64,000 nt of DNA from Pseudopedobacter beijingensis (GCF_042678145.1 NZ_JBHUDG010000044.1:4480-68479); one strand, 5' to 3'. Shown: positions 18,512-28,221, counted from the stretch's first letter. Notes: generated from the sequence alone by a model not told the origin. Program-made: numbers and translations.

Positions 18512-19258
18512 ATGGAAGCACTGGCTTACATATTGATATTGACCTGTTTGATTTTGTTTCTGGTAGTGGGATACCTTTTTAAAAGGTTGAGGAATACGGA
18601 GGCAGAGAAAGCAGAACTGAAAGCCCGGTTTCAGGAGTATGAGTCTAAAATAAATAACCTGCAATTAGAGAATTTAGAGTCTAAGCTGAACCCGCACCTT
18701 TTTAAAAATATCCTTAATTCTATACAATCACATGCTTACCAAACCTATTATTCTATGGATAAGCTGGCCAATGTGCTGGATTATATTTTATATGAGAGTA
18801 AAAGGGGTTTTGTTTCTGCTAAAGAAGAAATAGATTTTGCCTTAAGTCTGATAGAAATTAATAAGATTAAAATAAGTCCTTTGTTTGAACTTAATGTAAA
18901 AACAAAAGTTAATGACGAAGCTTTGTATCCGCAAAAATTATTGGCTCCAATGGTTTCTATAGATCTGATAGAGAATGCTTTTAAGCATGCCGATCTTCAG
19001 AGTCCTGATTCTTTTATAACCATAGTTTTTGAATTAAAAGATGGTAATTTTAGTCTTACTGTTTCTAATAAAATATCAGAGCGTAAACCTATTTTAAAAG
19101 AAAATGGAGGTATCGGTAATGAGAGTCTTGAACAAAGATTAAAGCTTATTTATAAAAATGGTTATAAATTAGAGCGTTTTACAGAAGGCGAAGTTTTTGT
19201 TGCTCATTTAAAAATTAATTTACTTGAACACATTGATAAAATGCATCATCTTAGATGA
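18512..19258 (+). CDS. LytS-type sensor histidine kinase (His_kinase/HATPase)
   Basis: This 248-residue protein has one N-terminal membrane helix (about 3-24), a short coiled coil, then the His_kinase motif LESKLNPHLFKNILNSI with the phospho-acceptor H62. A HATPase N-box follows in DLIENAFKHA and a G-box in GGIGNESLEQRL. There is no extracytoplasmic sensor domain, so the stimulus would be sensed through the membrane segment. Its 3' end overlaps the response regulator gene. The signal is unknown. Confidence 0.88.
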   Translation: MEALAYILILTCLILFLVVGYLFKRLRNTEAEKAELKARFQEYESKINNLQLENLESKLNPHLFKNILNSIQSHAYQTYYSMDKLANVLDYILYESKRGFVSAKEEIDFALSLIEINKIKISPLFELNVKTKVNDEALYPQKLLAPMVSIDLIENAFKHADLQSPDSFITIVFELKDGNFSLTVSNKISERKPILKENGGIGNESLEQRLKLIYKNGYKLERFTEGEVFVAHLKINLLEHIDKMHHLR

Positions 19259-19943
19259 CGAGTTGCCGGGGTTGGCTTATTTGAAATTGCTTTGCGAACA
19301 AATAGAGGAACTGGATATAGTGAAGGTATATAATGATCCTGTCGCTTTTCTAAATGAATACCAGACCCTGGACTTTGATCTTTGTATTTTGGATATTAAT
19401 ATGCCGGGAATAAATGGCCTTCAGATTGCAAATCTGCTCACTAATAAATATCTTGTTTTTACAACTGCTTATAAAGAATATGCAGTAGAAGCTTATGATC
19501 TGGATGTGATAGATTACATTGTTAAGCCTATAAAAAAAGAACGTCTTTTACAGGCTATTGCAAAAGTGAAAAGCAGGTTTGTTAAAGAGAATGCTGTTAA
19601 AGATTTCTTTCAGTTTAATACCAATAAAGGGAAAACCCTACTTTTTTTTGACCAGTTGTTTTATATCAGAACCTCGGAAGTAGATGCCAGAGATAAGGTT
19701 GCTTCTTTTTATGATGGTTCTACTGTAGTGCTTAAAAATGTGTCTTTTAATAAATTGTTAGGCATTTTACCTTCCAGTCAGTTTGTGAGGATTAATAAAA
19801 AAGAAGTGGTTGCCTTTAAAGCTGTTCAATTGTTTTCTTATGATGAGATCACCCTTAACGTATCATCAGAAAATGGGAAACCAATAACATTAAGTATTGG
19901 AGAAGCTTACCGGGAAGCCTTTGTCCAAAAACTGAAATCCTGA
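19233..19943 (+). CDS. LytTR-family response regulator
   Basis: This protein of about 236 residues has a receiver domain (MIKCIILDDE, phospho-acceptor D54 in CILDINMPG, conserved lysine in VKPIKKERL) and a C-terminal LytTR DNA-binding domain (about 135-236, with FVRINKKEVVA). TTG at 19233 aligns with the usual receiver N terminus; a TTG three codons earlier is also open. It overlaps the kinase gene by 26 bp. Together they form a LytS/LytR-type pair just before a cation antiporter gene, whose regulation is possible but unproven. Confidence 0.88.
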   Translation: MIKCIILDDELPGLAYLKLLCEQIEELDIVKVYNDPVAFLNEYQTLDFDLCILDINMPGINGLQIANLLTNKYLVFTTAYKEYAVEAYDLDVIDYIVKPIKKERLLQAIAKVKSRFVKENAVKDFFQFNTNKGKTLLFFDQLFYIRTSEVDARDKVASFYDGSTVVLKNVSFNKLLGILPSSQFVRINKKEVVAFKAVQLFSYDEITLNVSSENGKPITLSIGEAYREAFVQKLKS

Positions 19944-20095
19944 CTTTATTACATTTTTTCTTCTGTTTATTACATTTGTCAGATAGATTGTTTTTCTGTA
20001 CACATACAGGAAACATTAATTCAACATCTTTACTGCTGATATGCGATGGGGAAGTCTTGTTTTTCTGAAGTCTGTTGTTGATAAAAATATTTAAC

Positions 20096-22366
20096 ATGAA
20101 AAAGTATAAAAACAGTATTTTTTATATTTCAACTATAGGGGTGTTTTCAGCAATTATATACTGGATTGTTGTAGTTGGCTCTCAATTAGAAGAAGGTAGG
20201 TCGGTTGTTGAAGCCGTGTCTGAAAGAAGTCAGTGGGAGGAGTTTATTCTTTCTATGCAGCATAACCTGGGGCATCCTTTGGCTATATTATTAGCTCAGA
20301 TAATTACCATTGTGTTGGTTGCCCGATTGTTTGGCTGGGTGTTTGGGAAAATAGGACAACCCACAGTAATTGGTGAAATTATAGCAGGTATTGTTTTAGG
20401 GCCATCTTTTTTAGGACTTTATTGTCCAGAGTTTGCCAGTGCACTTTTCCCTTCTCAATCTTTAGGGAATTTACAGTTCTTAAGTCAGATAGGGCTTATA
20501 CTTTTTATGTTTGTGATAGGCATGGAGCTTGATTTGAATGTGCTGAAAAATAAAGCACATGAAGCGGTTGTTATTAGTCATGCAAGTATTATTTTTCCTT
20601 TTACATTAGGTTTAGGACTGGCCTATTTTATTTATAGCTCTTTTGCTCCTGAGGGTGTAGGGTTTATTGCATTCGGGCTGTTTCTTGGAATCTCTATGAG
20701 TATTACTGCTTTTCCGGTATTGGCTCGTATTGTGCAGGAGAGAGGTATTCATAAAACAAGATTGGGCACAATTGTTATAACCTGCGCTGCGGCAGATGAT
20801 ATTACGGCCTGGTGTATTTTAGCAGTTGTAATAGCTATAGTAAAAGCAGGTTCTTTTTTAAGTTCATTGTATATTATAGGGTTGGCTATTATCTATGTTG
20901 TTTTTATGATTAAGGTGGTAAGACCTTTCTTGAAACGCGTAGGAGATTTACATGCTTCGCGGGAGAAATTAAGTAAAGCCGTAGTGGCTATATTTTTTCT
21001 GGTGCTTATTCTATCGTCTTATATTACGGAGGTTATAGGTATACATGCGCTTTTTGGAGCATTTATGGCGGGAGCTATTATGCCTGAGAATAATAAGTTT
21101 AGAAACCTTTTTATACAAAAGGTAGAGGATGTAGCGCTGGTGTTGTTGTTGCCTTTGTTTTTTGTATTTACTGGCTTAAGAACAGAAATAGGATTGTTGA
21201 ATGATCCCTATTTATGGGAAATGACGGGAATGATCATACTTGTAGCTGTAGCAGGTAAGTTTTTGGGGAGTGCGCTGGCAGCTAAGTTTGTTGGGCAAAA
21301 CTGGAAAGATAGTTTAACCATTGGGGCGCTTATGAATACCAGAGGATTGATGGAACTGGTGGTGCTGAATATAGGTTATGATTTAGGGGTGCTGACTCCG
21401 GAAGTGTTTGCGATGATGGTAATTATGGCTCTTGTAACTACATTTATGACCGGGCCGGCGTTAGATCTGATCAATTGGATTTTTAAGAATAAACCGCAAG
21501 CGGAACATCAGGAAATTAGTTTGAGTAATAAGTTTAAGGTACTGATATCTTTTGCTAATCCAAAAGGAGGTAGGTCTTTATTGCGTTTGGCAAACGGACT
21601 GGTGAAAAAACTGAATGGAAACGCTTCGGTTACTGCTATGCATCTTTCTTTAAGCACAGAACTCCATGCTTATAATATAGATGAATACGAAAAAGAAAGC
21701 TTTTTGGAACTGGAGGAAGAATCAGAGCAGCTTAATCAACCCATTGTTACCTTGTTTAAGGTATCTAATGATATAGACTCTGATATTGTAGAGGTTGCCA
21801 ATAAAGGTGATTATGATTTACTGCTGATAGGTGTTGGGCAATCAATTTTTGAGGGAAGCTTATTAGGTAAAATTTTAGGTTTTACTACTAAAATTATTAA
21901 TCCTGACAGGTTGTTAGATCAGGTTACGGGAAGAAAAGGATTGTTTGAGAATTCTCCCTTTGATGAAAGAACGCGTTTGATTGTTTCTAAAAGTGCAGTG
22001 CCTGTAGGGGTGCTGCTGGATAAGGATTTGGAGAGGCTTGATTATGTATTTATCCCTATTTTTTCAGAAGAAGATGCTTTTTTAATAAGATATGCCTTAA
22101 AGCTAATCAATAGTTCTAAATCTCAGGTAGTGATTCTGGATGCCACCGGGCAAGTGAAAAAGAATCTGCATATGAAAGAATCTATACGATCTATTGAGCA
22201 AAACGCACCTCATCATATCAGCTTGCTTAACGAAAAGAAAATAGATAAACAGTTTCTGAAAACGCAGGATATTATGCTGATTAGTTTTGATAGCTGGAAG
22301 AAACTGGTAGATACCAAAAGCTTGTGGTTGTCTGATGTGCCTTCTACTCTTATTTTAACTAAATAA
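20096..22366 (+). CDS. CPA2-family cation:proton antiporter with C-terminal USP-like region
   Basis: This protein of about 756 residues has an Na_H_Exchanger core of 12-13 helices (GQPTVIGEIIAGIVLGPSFLG, then AADDITAWCILA, LFGAFMAGAIMP and NTRGLMELVVLNIGYDLG). The aspartate pair ADD is the expected ion site. Residues about 480-750 form a cytosolic tail with two universal-stress-like units (LLIGVGQSIFEGSLLGKILG). It exchanges Na+ or K+ for protons. ATG at 20096 is preferred to upstream TTG codons. Confidence 0.9.
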   Translation: MKKYKNSIFYISTIGVFSAIIYWIVVVGSQLEEGRSVVEAVSERSQWEEFILSMQHNLGHPLAILLAQIITIVLVARLFGWVFGKIGQPTVIGEIIAGIVLGPSFLGLYCPEFASALFPSQSLGNLQFLSQIGLILFMFVIGMELDLNVLKNKAHEAVVISHASIIFPFTLGLGLAYFIYSSFAPEGVGFIAFGLFLGISMSITAFPVLARIVQERGIHKTRLGTIVITCAAADDITAWCILAVVIAIVKAGSFLSSLYIIGLAIIYVVFMIKVVRPFLKRVGDLHASREKLSKAVVAIFFLVLILSSYITEVIGIHALFGAFMAGAIMPENNKFRNLFIQKVEDVALVLLLPLFFVFTGLRTEIGLLNDPYLWEMTGMIILVAVAGKFLGSALAAKFVGQNWKDSLTIGALMNTRGLMELVVLNIGYDLGVLTPEVFAMMVIMALVTTFMTGPALDLINWIFKNKPQAEHQEISLSNKFKVLISFANPKGGRSLLRLANGLVKKLNGNASVTAMHLSLSTELHAYNIDEYEKESFLELEEESEQLNQPIVTLFKVSNDIDSDIVEVANKGDYDLLLIGVGQSIFEGSLLGKILGFTTKIINPDRLLDQVTGRKGLFENSPFDERTRLIVSKSAVPVGVLLDKDLERLDYVFIPIFSEEDAFLIRYALKLINSSKSQVVILDATGQVKKNLHMKESIRSIEQNAPHHISLLNEKKIDKQFLKTQDIMLISFDSWKKLVDTKSLWLSDVPSTLILTK

Positions 22367-22509
22367 GGACGATATATGACTGTTTGGGAGAAGAATTGCA
22401 GAAGCATCTCTAACACAGCTTTAAAGCTTCTCTTAACGAAGGATGGAGCTTCTTTAATTTTTGGAATAAGAAAGGAAATAGAGTTTGTATTAAAAAGGGT
22501 AGAAAAGAT

Positions 22510-23478
22510 TTATAAATCCTCTCTACCTAAAACTTTACCTTGCAAATAAAGCTGTTCTTCTTTGTTGATTTCATTTTGTTCGGCAATAGGAATGTCTTTT
22601 CTGGATATTGCTTTCAGGTTGGGTTGTCCTGCATCTATCCATGCAGAATACCAAAAACTCCCGGTTGCTAAAATAGCTTTGCGCATTTGTTTCTCTACCA
22701 TTCCATTGAGCACCTCGTGGTATTTTCGGGAATATTCTTCGGAGTATTGTTTAATTACCTTATTATTCCTTTGGCTATACGTGTACTTTTTGTCGGGAGC
22801 AAAATTGCCGTTAGTTTCTTTCTCAAGTTTTAGTGTTAAAGGAACCAGGCTGTAGGTCTCCTTCACAATACGCCATGCTTCTTGTAATGGATTGTCTATA
22901 TATTTTGCGGGTCCTACAAAATAATCGTAGTCTTTAGCGAAAAGTTCGGGTAGCCTGCTTTCCCAAAAGGCATGTATTCCAATCTGGTTGGTTAGTTGTC
23001 CATTATAATTCATAGAAGTATGCAGCGGTACATGAGCATCTGCAATATAATGTGAAAGATCTGCAGACAACCGGATAATGTTAGCCGAATCTTTGGCAGC
23101 AAAAGCCTTTACCAGCTGATAATATACTTTTTCTATTTGCCAGGGGACTGTCCCGTAGGTTTGGAGAGTGTCTTGAGAAAACTTGTTAATCGCGTCTTTC
23201 CACTTAACAGGAATACTGTCAAAAGGGTTTTCTCCGTAATAATCTGCATCTAAAAAATGCCGCTGACCTTCCAAAGGGTCAATTCCCCTGCGTTTATCTG
23301 GATTTACAGATCTTTCTGTAATTGTATTGATATTTCCCTTATAGAAGACGATGAGGTCTTTAGGGAGCGTAAAAACAGCTAAACGAGCTATCCTCTTGTG
23401 AGCATAAAATCCCCATGAACTTAACAAGATAATTGAGCCGAGTAATACAATGGTTCTGGTTAGGTTTTTTTTCATCAT
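22510..23478 (-). CDS. Secreted zinc-dependent phospholipase C / S1-P1 nuclease-like protein
   Basis: This 322-residue protein has an N-terminal signal peptide (TRTIVLLGSIILLSSWG) that runs straight into the mature Trp and His ligands (WGFYAHKRIARLA), the hallmark of zinc-dependent phospholipase C and S1/P1 nuclease folds. A second ligand block is LSADLSHYIADAHVPLHTS with GIHAFWESRLPELF. It should act in the periplasm or outside the cell on phosphodiester bonds. Phospholipid and nucleic acid substrates cannot be told apart from sequence. It is a single gene, convergent with the antiporter gene. Confidence 0.83.
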   Translation of the reverse strand: MMKKNLTRTIVLLGSIILLSSWGFYAHKRIARLAVFTLPKDLIVFYKGNINTITERSVNPDKRRGIDPLEGQRHFLDADYYGENPFDSIPVKWKDAINKFSQDTLQTYGTVPWQIEKVYYQLVKAFAAKDSANIIRLSADLSHYIADAHVPLHTSMNYNGQLTNQIGIHAFWESRLPELFAKDYDYFVGPAKYIDNPLQEAWRIVKETYSLVPLTLKLEKETNGNFAPDKKYTYSQRNNKVIKQYSEEYSRKYHEVLNGMVEKQMRKAILATGSFWYSAWIDAGQPNLKAISRKDIPIAEQNEINKEEQLYLQGKVLGREDL

Positions 23479-23663
23479 CGAATATGAAAATGTAAATCTG
23501 ATTAAAATTAAATTTAGGGAATAAAAATCTTATATGTTAATTTGCAGGTGTATAAAGTGCTTTTTTAAAGGATAATCTGACTGAAAAAACAAAGAAAGAT
23601 GGCTGATAATAAGTCCTTAAATTGGTTTTAATGACAATAGAATAAAAAATTTTAAATGAGCAC

Positions 23664-23694
23664 TTTGTATTTTGAAAATTTCAATCTATATTTG
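23664..23694 (+). promoter_or_regulatory. Bacteroidota-type promoter of rpsT
   Basis: TTTG at 23664-23667 and TATATTTG at 23687-23694 match the -33 and -7 consensus with a 19-bp spacer, 45 bp before the S20 start. Confidence 0.75.
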
Positions 23695-23739
23695 CATCCC
23701 CGAATAGGGAAGTTGTATTAAAGGAATAAAAGCTTAGAA

Positions 23740-23991
23740 ATGGCAAATCATAAATCAGCATTAAAAAGAATTAGATCAAACGCAGCGAAACGCTTACGTA
23801 ACAGATATCAGGCAAAAACTACAAGAACTTTTATTAAAAGGTTACGTACAGCCGCAACAAAAGAAGAAGCAGTAGCATTATTGCCTAAAGTTACTTCTAT
23901 GTTAGACCGTTTGGCAAAGAAAAACGTAATACACAAAAATAAAGCAGCTAACAACAAGTCTAAATTGACTAAACTTGTAAACTCTTTATAA
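23740..23991 (+). CDS. rpsT: 30S ribosomal protein S20
   Basis: This 83-residue, strongly basic protein begins MANHKSALKRIRSNAAKRLRN and carries the KAANNKSKLTKLV C-terminal helix of S20. It binds 16S rRNA in the small subunit. It is a stand-alone gene with its own promoter (23664-23694) and terminator. Confidence 0.97.
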   Translation: MANHKSALKRIRSNAAKRLRNRYQAKTTRTFIKRLRTAATKEEAVALLPKVTSMLDRLAKKNVIHKNKAANNKSKLTKLVNSL

Positions 23992-24021
23992 TAAGAATAT
24001 ATAAGATATTCCTTTTATCTG

Positions 24022-24050
24022 AAAAGCGAGATTTTTAAGTCTCGCTTTTT
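24022..24050 (+). terminator. Rho-independent terminator of rpsT
   Basis: AAAAGCGAGA and TCTCGCTTTT pair across an 8-base AT-rich loop and run into a T tract, 30 bp after the rpsT stop. Confidence 0.88.
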
Positions 24051-24086
24051 ATTTTTAATTACCGGGGGTAATTAGTAGATTCAATT

Positions 24087-24800
24087 ATGAATCTGCATTA
24101 TAAACCAAACATTCCTATCACTACCTGGGCTGAAGAGGATAGGCCTCGGGAAAAACTCTTGCTCCATGGCAGAAGAGCACTTTCGGATGCTGAACTTATT
24201 GCTATACTGATTGGTACAGGAAACAGAAATGAATCTGCTGTAGATCTCAGCAAAAGAATTTTACATAATTTTCAGAACGATTTAGGTGTTTTAGCAAGAC
24301 TTTCTGTGCAGGAACTTTCTAAATTTAAAGGCATTGGTGAAGCTAAAGCTATTACCATTATGGCTGCTTTGGAATTGGGAAGGCGTAGGAAAGAAACTGA
24401 AAATGGAAGAGTAACCAAAATAACCTGTTCTAAAGATGCTTATGAGTTATTGCGTCCGGTGTTTGAAGATTTAACTCATGAAGAATTCTGGATGTTAATA
24501 TTGAATAAAGCTAATAAGGTGGTGGGCAAAAACCTGGTTTCAAAAGGAGGTTGGGCATCTACTGTTTGTGATCCTAAAGTGGTTTTTAAGACTGCACTGG
24601 AATATAATGCGGCAGGTGTAATTGTTGCGCATAATCATCCTTCGGGTAATTTAACGCCTAGTGATGCAGATATAGGGTTAACCGGAAGGCTGGTGTCGGG
24701 AGGGAGACTTTTAGATTTACCCATATTTGACCATCTTATTTTTGGAGATGGTTGTTATTATAGCTTTGCGGACGAAGGAAAGATGCCGGGGATGAGGTAG
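24087..24800 (+). CDS. radC: RadC family JAMM/MPN+ domain protein
   Basis: This 237-residue protein has an N-terminal helix-hairpin-helix region (PREKLLLHGRRALSDAELIAILIGTG; KFKGIGEAKA) and a C-terminal MPN+ domain with the JAMM motif HNHPSGNLTPSDAD near residue 182. The name comes from early DNA-repair work, but the biochemical role of chromosomal RadC is unsettled. Length and motifs are intact. Confidence 0.93.
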   Translation: MNLHYKPNIPITTWAEEDRPREKLLLHGRRALSDAELIAILIGTGNRNESAVDLSKRILHNFQNDLGVLARLSVQELSKFKGIGEAKAITIMAALELGRRRKETENGRVTKITCSKDAYELLRPVFEDLTHEEFWMLILNKANKVVGKNLVSKGGWASTVCDPKVVFKTALEYNAAGVIVAHNHPSGNLTPSDADIGLTGRLVSGGRLLDLPIFDHLIFGDGCYYSFADEGKMPGMR

Positions 24801-24935
24801 TGTTTACGGCGTTTCTGGTGTTGGGCTTCTTTTTTAGTATAATATGTTTTGCTGTTTTAACCAGTAAACCTGTAGGAATATTGAAAAATAAGGAATAGAG
24901 AGGGTAAGTTTCGGCAAAATCTCTCTTAAAATTCC

Positions 24936-24943
24936 TATTTTTG
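24936..24943 (+). promoter_or_regulatory. Possible -7 promoter element for pheT
   Basis: TATTTTTG fits the TAnnTTTG consensus 21 bp before the pheT start. The -33 region near 24910 (GTTTCGG) is only a weak match. Confidence 0.4.
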
Positions 24944-24963
24944 TGCCTCAGAAAAAGAAGTAA

Positions 24964-27363
24964 ATGAAAATATCATATAATTGGCTAAAGCAATTTCTTG
25001 ACATTAACTCTTCTCCAGAGGAAATATCTATAATTTTGACCGCAATTGGTTTAGAGGTAGAGAGCCTTGAACAGGTTCAGGCTATACCTGGTGGTTTAGA
25101 AGGTTTAGTGATTGGTTACGTGAAAGAGGCAGTACAACATCCAAATGCGGATAGACTGCGTGTAACTAAAGTAAATGTAGGCGGAGAAGAGGATTTACAG
25201 ATAGTTTGTGGAGCACCTAACGTAGCGGCCGGACAAAAAGTAGTCGTGGCAACAGTAGGTACAACGGTTTACCCCAAAACCGGTGAGCCATTTAAAATTA
25301 GCAAGTCAAAAATTAGAGGTGAAGTTTCTGAAGGAATGATTTGTGCAGAGGATGAAATAGGTTTAGGCGAATCTCATGATGGTATCATGGTTTTACCTGA
25401 AGAAACAGCGGTGGGTATTTTGGCAAAAGCATATTTTAATCTTAATGATGACTATTTGTATGAAATAGGGCTGACACCAAACAGGGCAGACGCTGCGTCG
25501 CACCTGGGAGTAGCCAGAGATATAGCTGCGTATCTGGAGATTCCGGTGAAAATGCCTAAGGTAGATTCTTTTAAAATAGATTCAACAACAAGTTCTTTCC
25601 AACTAGAGGTAGAAGCAGAAGATCTTGCGCCAAGATATAGTGGGGTAACAATTTCCGGAGTAGAAGTTAAGGAATCTCCGCAATGGTTAAAAGAAAAATT
25701 GGCGGTAATAGGTATCAGAAGTATTAACAATATTGTAGATGTGACCAATTATGTGCTTCACGATTTGGGACAGCCTTTACATGCTTTTGATGCTGGTGAG
25801 ATAAAAGGACATAAAGTTGTAGTGAGAAGAGCGGGCAGTGAAGTGAGCTTTGTTACACTGGATGGCATAGAAAGAAAGCTACAGAAAGAAGACCTGGTTA
25901 TCTGTGATGAAAAGGACCCGATGTGTATAGCTGGTGTTTTTGGAGGAGAGGTTTCGGGAGTTAAAGAAAGTACTCAAGATATTTTTCTGGAAAGTGCATA
26001 TTTTAATGCCGTATCTGTTAGAAAAACCTCGAAGAGGTTGGGCTTGAAAACAGATTCGTCTTTCAGGTTTGAGAGAGGGACAGATCCGGAAATTACGGTA
26101 TATGCATTGAAAAGGGCAGCTTTATTGATTCAGGAAGTCGCAGGTGGAAATATATCTTCAGCTATTTTTGATCATTACCCTCATCCTGTACAGGATTTTA
26201 AAGTAGAATTGTCTATTGACCGGGTTAATAGTTTAATTGGCCAGGAGATAGGGGATGATAAAATAAAGTCTATAATTAAAAATCTTGGAATTAAGGTAGT
26301 TGCAGATAAAGGCAAGGTACTGGATTTAGAAGTGCCAACCTATAAAGTGGATGTAACCAGAGAAGTAGATGTTGTAGAAGAAATTTTGCGTATTTATGGT
26401 TATGATAATATTGTTATCCCTTCTAAAGTAAATGCCTCACTAAATTATACCTCCAAACCAGATAAAGAAACTGTACAGCAGACTATCTCTGATATGCTTT
26501 CTGCAAATGGCTTTTTTGAGATCTTATCTAATTCGCTTACCAAATCTGCTTATTCAAAAGATTTGGAGCATGCAGTAAAGATTTTGAATCCTTTGAGTTC
26601 TGATTTAGATGTTATGCGTCAGTCATTGGTGTATTCTGGATTAGAAGCCGTTGCTTATAACAGTAACCGCAAAAATCAGGATCTGAAGTTGTATGAGTTT
26701 GGTAAGATTTATAACGTAGAGGAGGATAAATATCAGGAAAATGCAGAGCTGGCTATATTTCTTACCGGAAAGTATAGTAGTGCCGTATGGAATACAGAAG
26801 GATCTCATACAGATTTCTATAAAATAAAATCTGTTGTTGATAGTATTTTACAGCGATTGAATATTACCAATTTAAATTCTGATGAATTAGATCATGTAGA
26901 TTTCGCTTATGGAGTGCAGTACAGAAAAGGACCTAAGACATTGGTGAGGTTTGGAAAGGTTTCTGATGCTGCTGCAAAATTAACAGATGTAGATAAACCT
27001 GTATATGCTGCTGTTTTTAATTGGGATTTGATATTTACCATTATAAAAAACAACAAAATTAGCTATAAGGAAGTGGCTAAATTTCCAGCGGTTAGACGTG
27101 ATCTTTCTATGTTGCTGGATAAATCGGTTACTTTTGAACAGCTGAAAAAGATAGCTTTAAAGGTAGAGAGAGGTTTGTTGAAAGCAGTAGATGTTTTTGA
27201 TGTCTACCAGGGAGATAAGTTGCCTGAAGGTAAGAAATCATATGCGTTAAGCTTTATTTTGCAGGACGATGAGAAGACTTTGACAGATAAGCAGATCGAT
27301 TCGGTAATGCAGAAATTAATTCTTAACTTAGAAAAAGAATCAGGTGCAGAAATTAGAAAATAA
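24964..27363 (+). CDS. pheT: Phenylalanine-tRNA ligase beta subunit
   Basis: This 799-residue protein has an N-terminal tRNA-binding (EMAP/Myf) domain (about 40-150, with HPNADRLRVTKVNVGG), the B3/B4 editing region (NIVDVTNYVLHDLGQPLHAFD), a B5 domain, the synthetase-like core, and a C-terminal FDX-ACB anticodon-binding domain (KFPAVRRDLSMLLD to the end). It pairs with PheS, encoded elsewhere, to charge tRNA-Phe. It begins a cluster with the coiled-coil gene, zapA, the 6S-like RNA and rny. Confidence 0.96.
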   Translation: MKISYNWLKQFLDINSSPEEISIILTAIGLEVESLEQVQAIPGGLEGLVIGYVKEAVQHPNADRLRVTKVNVGGEEDLQIVCGAPNVAAGQKVVVATVGTTVYPKTGEPFKISKSKIRGEVSEGMICAEDEIGLGESHDGIMVLPEETAVGILAKAYFNLNDDYLYEIGLTPNRADAASHLGVARDIAAYLEIPVKMPKVDSFKIDSTTSSFQLEVEAEDLAPRYSGVTISGVEVKESPQWLKEKLAVIGIRSINNIVDVTNYVLHDLGQPLHAFDAGEIKGHKVVVRRAGSEVSFVTLDGIERKLQKEDLVICDEKDPMCIAGVFGGEVSGVKESTQDIFLESAYFNAVSVRKTSKRLGLKTDSSFRFERGTDPEITVYALKRAALLIQEVAGGNISSAIFDHYPHPVQDFKVELSIDRVNSLIGQEIGDDKIKSIIKNLGIKVVADKGKVLDLEVPTYKVDVTREVDVVEEILRIYGYDNIVIPSKVNASLNYTSKPDKETVQQTISDMLSANGFFEILSNSLTKSAYSKDLEHAVKILNPLSSDLDVMRQSLVYSGLEAVAYNSNRKNQDLKLYEFGKIYNVEEDKYQENAELAIFLTGKYSSAVWNTEGSHTDFYKIKSVVDSILQRLNITNLNSDELDHVDFAYGVQYRKGPKTLVRFGKVSDAAAKLTDVDKPVYAAVFNWDLIFTIIKNNKISYKEVAKFPAVRRDLSMLLDKSVTFEQLKKIALKVERGLLKAVDVFDVYQGDKLPEGKKSYALSFILQDDEKTLTDKQIDSVMQKLILNLEKESGAEIRK

Positions 27364-27369
27364 AGATTG

Positions 27370-27660
27370 ATGTCTGTTTTAGCACAAAAATTAGATCGGG
27401 TTCTGGCCCGCACCCAGGAACTGATAAATTTAGCAAATGCTTTACAGGAGCATAACGACCTTTTAAGCCTTGAAAATCAGTCTTTGAAGGTAGCTTTGAA
27501 TACCAGTGAAGATAAACGAAAAGAGCTTGAAGAATCGGTAAGAGTACTGAAACTTGCGAAAAGTTTAGAAGGTTCAAATGAAAAAACACTTGACATAAAG
27601 CAAAAAATTAACGAATTTGTGCGGGAAATAGATAAATGTATTGTATTGCTTAAAAAGTAA
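27370..27660 (+). CDS. Small coiled-coil protein between pheT and zapA
   Basis: This protein of about 96 residues is almost entirely predicted helix, with heptad-like leucine spacing (LAQKLDRVLARTQELINLANAL and ENQSLKVALNTSEDKRKELEES). ATG at 27370 is preferred to the TTG one codon earlier. It starts 6 bp after pheT and ends 24 bp before zapA. Its size, coiled coil and place next to zapA suggest a ZapB-like divisome partner, but this is inferred from context; no family is recognised with certainty. Confidence 0.75.
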   Translation: MSVLAQKLDRVLARTQELINLANALQEHNDLLSLENQSLKVALNTSEDKRKELEESVRVLKLAKSLEGSNEKTLDIKQKINEFVREIDKCIVLLKK

Positions 27661-27684
27661 TGCAAGGTGAATTGAAACTCAAAT

Positions 27685-27981
27685 ATGGGAGATATCTCCA
27701 TAAAAATAAATATTGCTGATCGTGTCTATCCCTTAAAGATAGATTCAGATGAAGAGGAATTAGTGAGAAGGGCTGCTAAATTAATTAACGACCGTATAAA
27801 AGAATTTCAAGAAAATTATGCGGTAAAAGATAAACAAGATTTGCTTTCTATGTGTGTGTTACATTACGCAACATCATCATTAAAAGCAGAAAAAAAGGCT
27901 AGCAATGAAGATACAGACCTGGCCGAAAAAGTTTATAGTTTAGACAGTGTTTTGGCTGATTTTTTTGAACAGAAAAAGTAA
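27685..27981 (+). CDS. zapA: Cell division protein ZapA
   Basis: This 98-residue protein has the ZapA fold: beta strands at the N terminus (ISIKINIADRVYPLKID), the EEELVRRAAKLINDRIKEFQ helix, and a long C-terminal helix (LLSMCVLHYATSSLKAEKKA). It bundles FtsZ filaments at midcell. The gene lies just upstream of a 6S-like RNA, as zapA does in several phyla. Confidence 0.88.
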   Translation: MGDISIKINIADRVYPLKIDSDEEELVRRAAKLINDRIKEFQENYAVKDKQDLLSMCVLHYATSSLKAEKKASNEDTDLAEKVYSLDSVLADFFEQKK

Positions 27982-28022
27982 TATAATCGTTCTTTATACA
28001 TAGTTCGAGTTTTAAGAAATTT

Positions 28023-28205
28023 AACCGCAGTTAAATTTTAGGTTTCACTATTAAAAACTTAACATTTCGATATTAAGGAAGGTATGTGGACACAAGTTTT
28101 CGTTTCATCCTCAATAAGGAGGATTATCCTGAGAGCTTTTTACCTTAAACCTGCAATAAGAAGTTTACAATACATGAAATCTAAATTTAGTTGCGGTTTT
28201 TTTTT
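28023..28205 (+). ncRNA. ssrS: 6S-like RNA (SsrS / 6S-Flavo type)
   Basis: The zapA-rny gap holds a long self-complementary element. The 5' arm at 28023-28045 (AACCGCAGTTAAATTTTAGG...) pairs with the 3' arm at 28177-28198 over 22 bp, including two adjacent G-U pairs and one bulge at 28039. A T run follows to 28205. The interior has further pairing (TTAAGG with CCTTAA; an apical TCCTC/GAGGA hairpin near 28108-28124) and unpaired stretches, as expected for a bubble-bearing rod. Position after zapA is the usual place of ssrS. The ends are estimates. Confidence 0.72.
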
Positions 28206-28221
28206 AACTTAAAAACATTGT

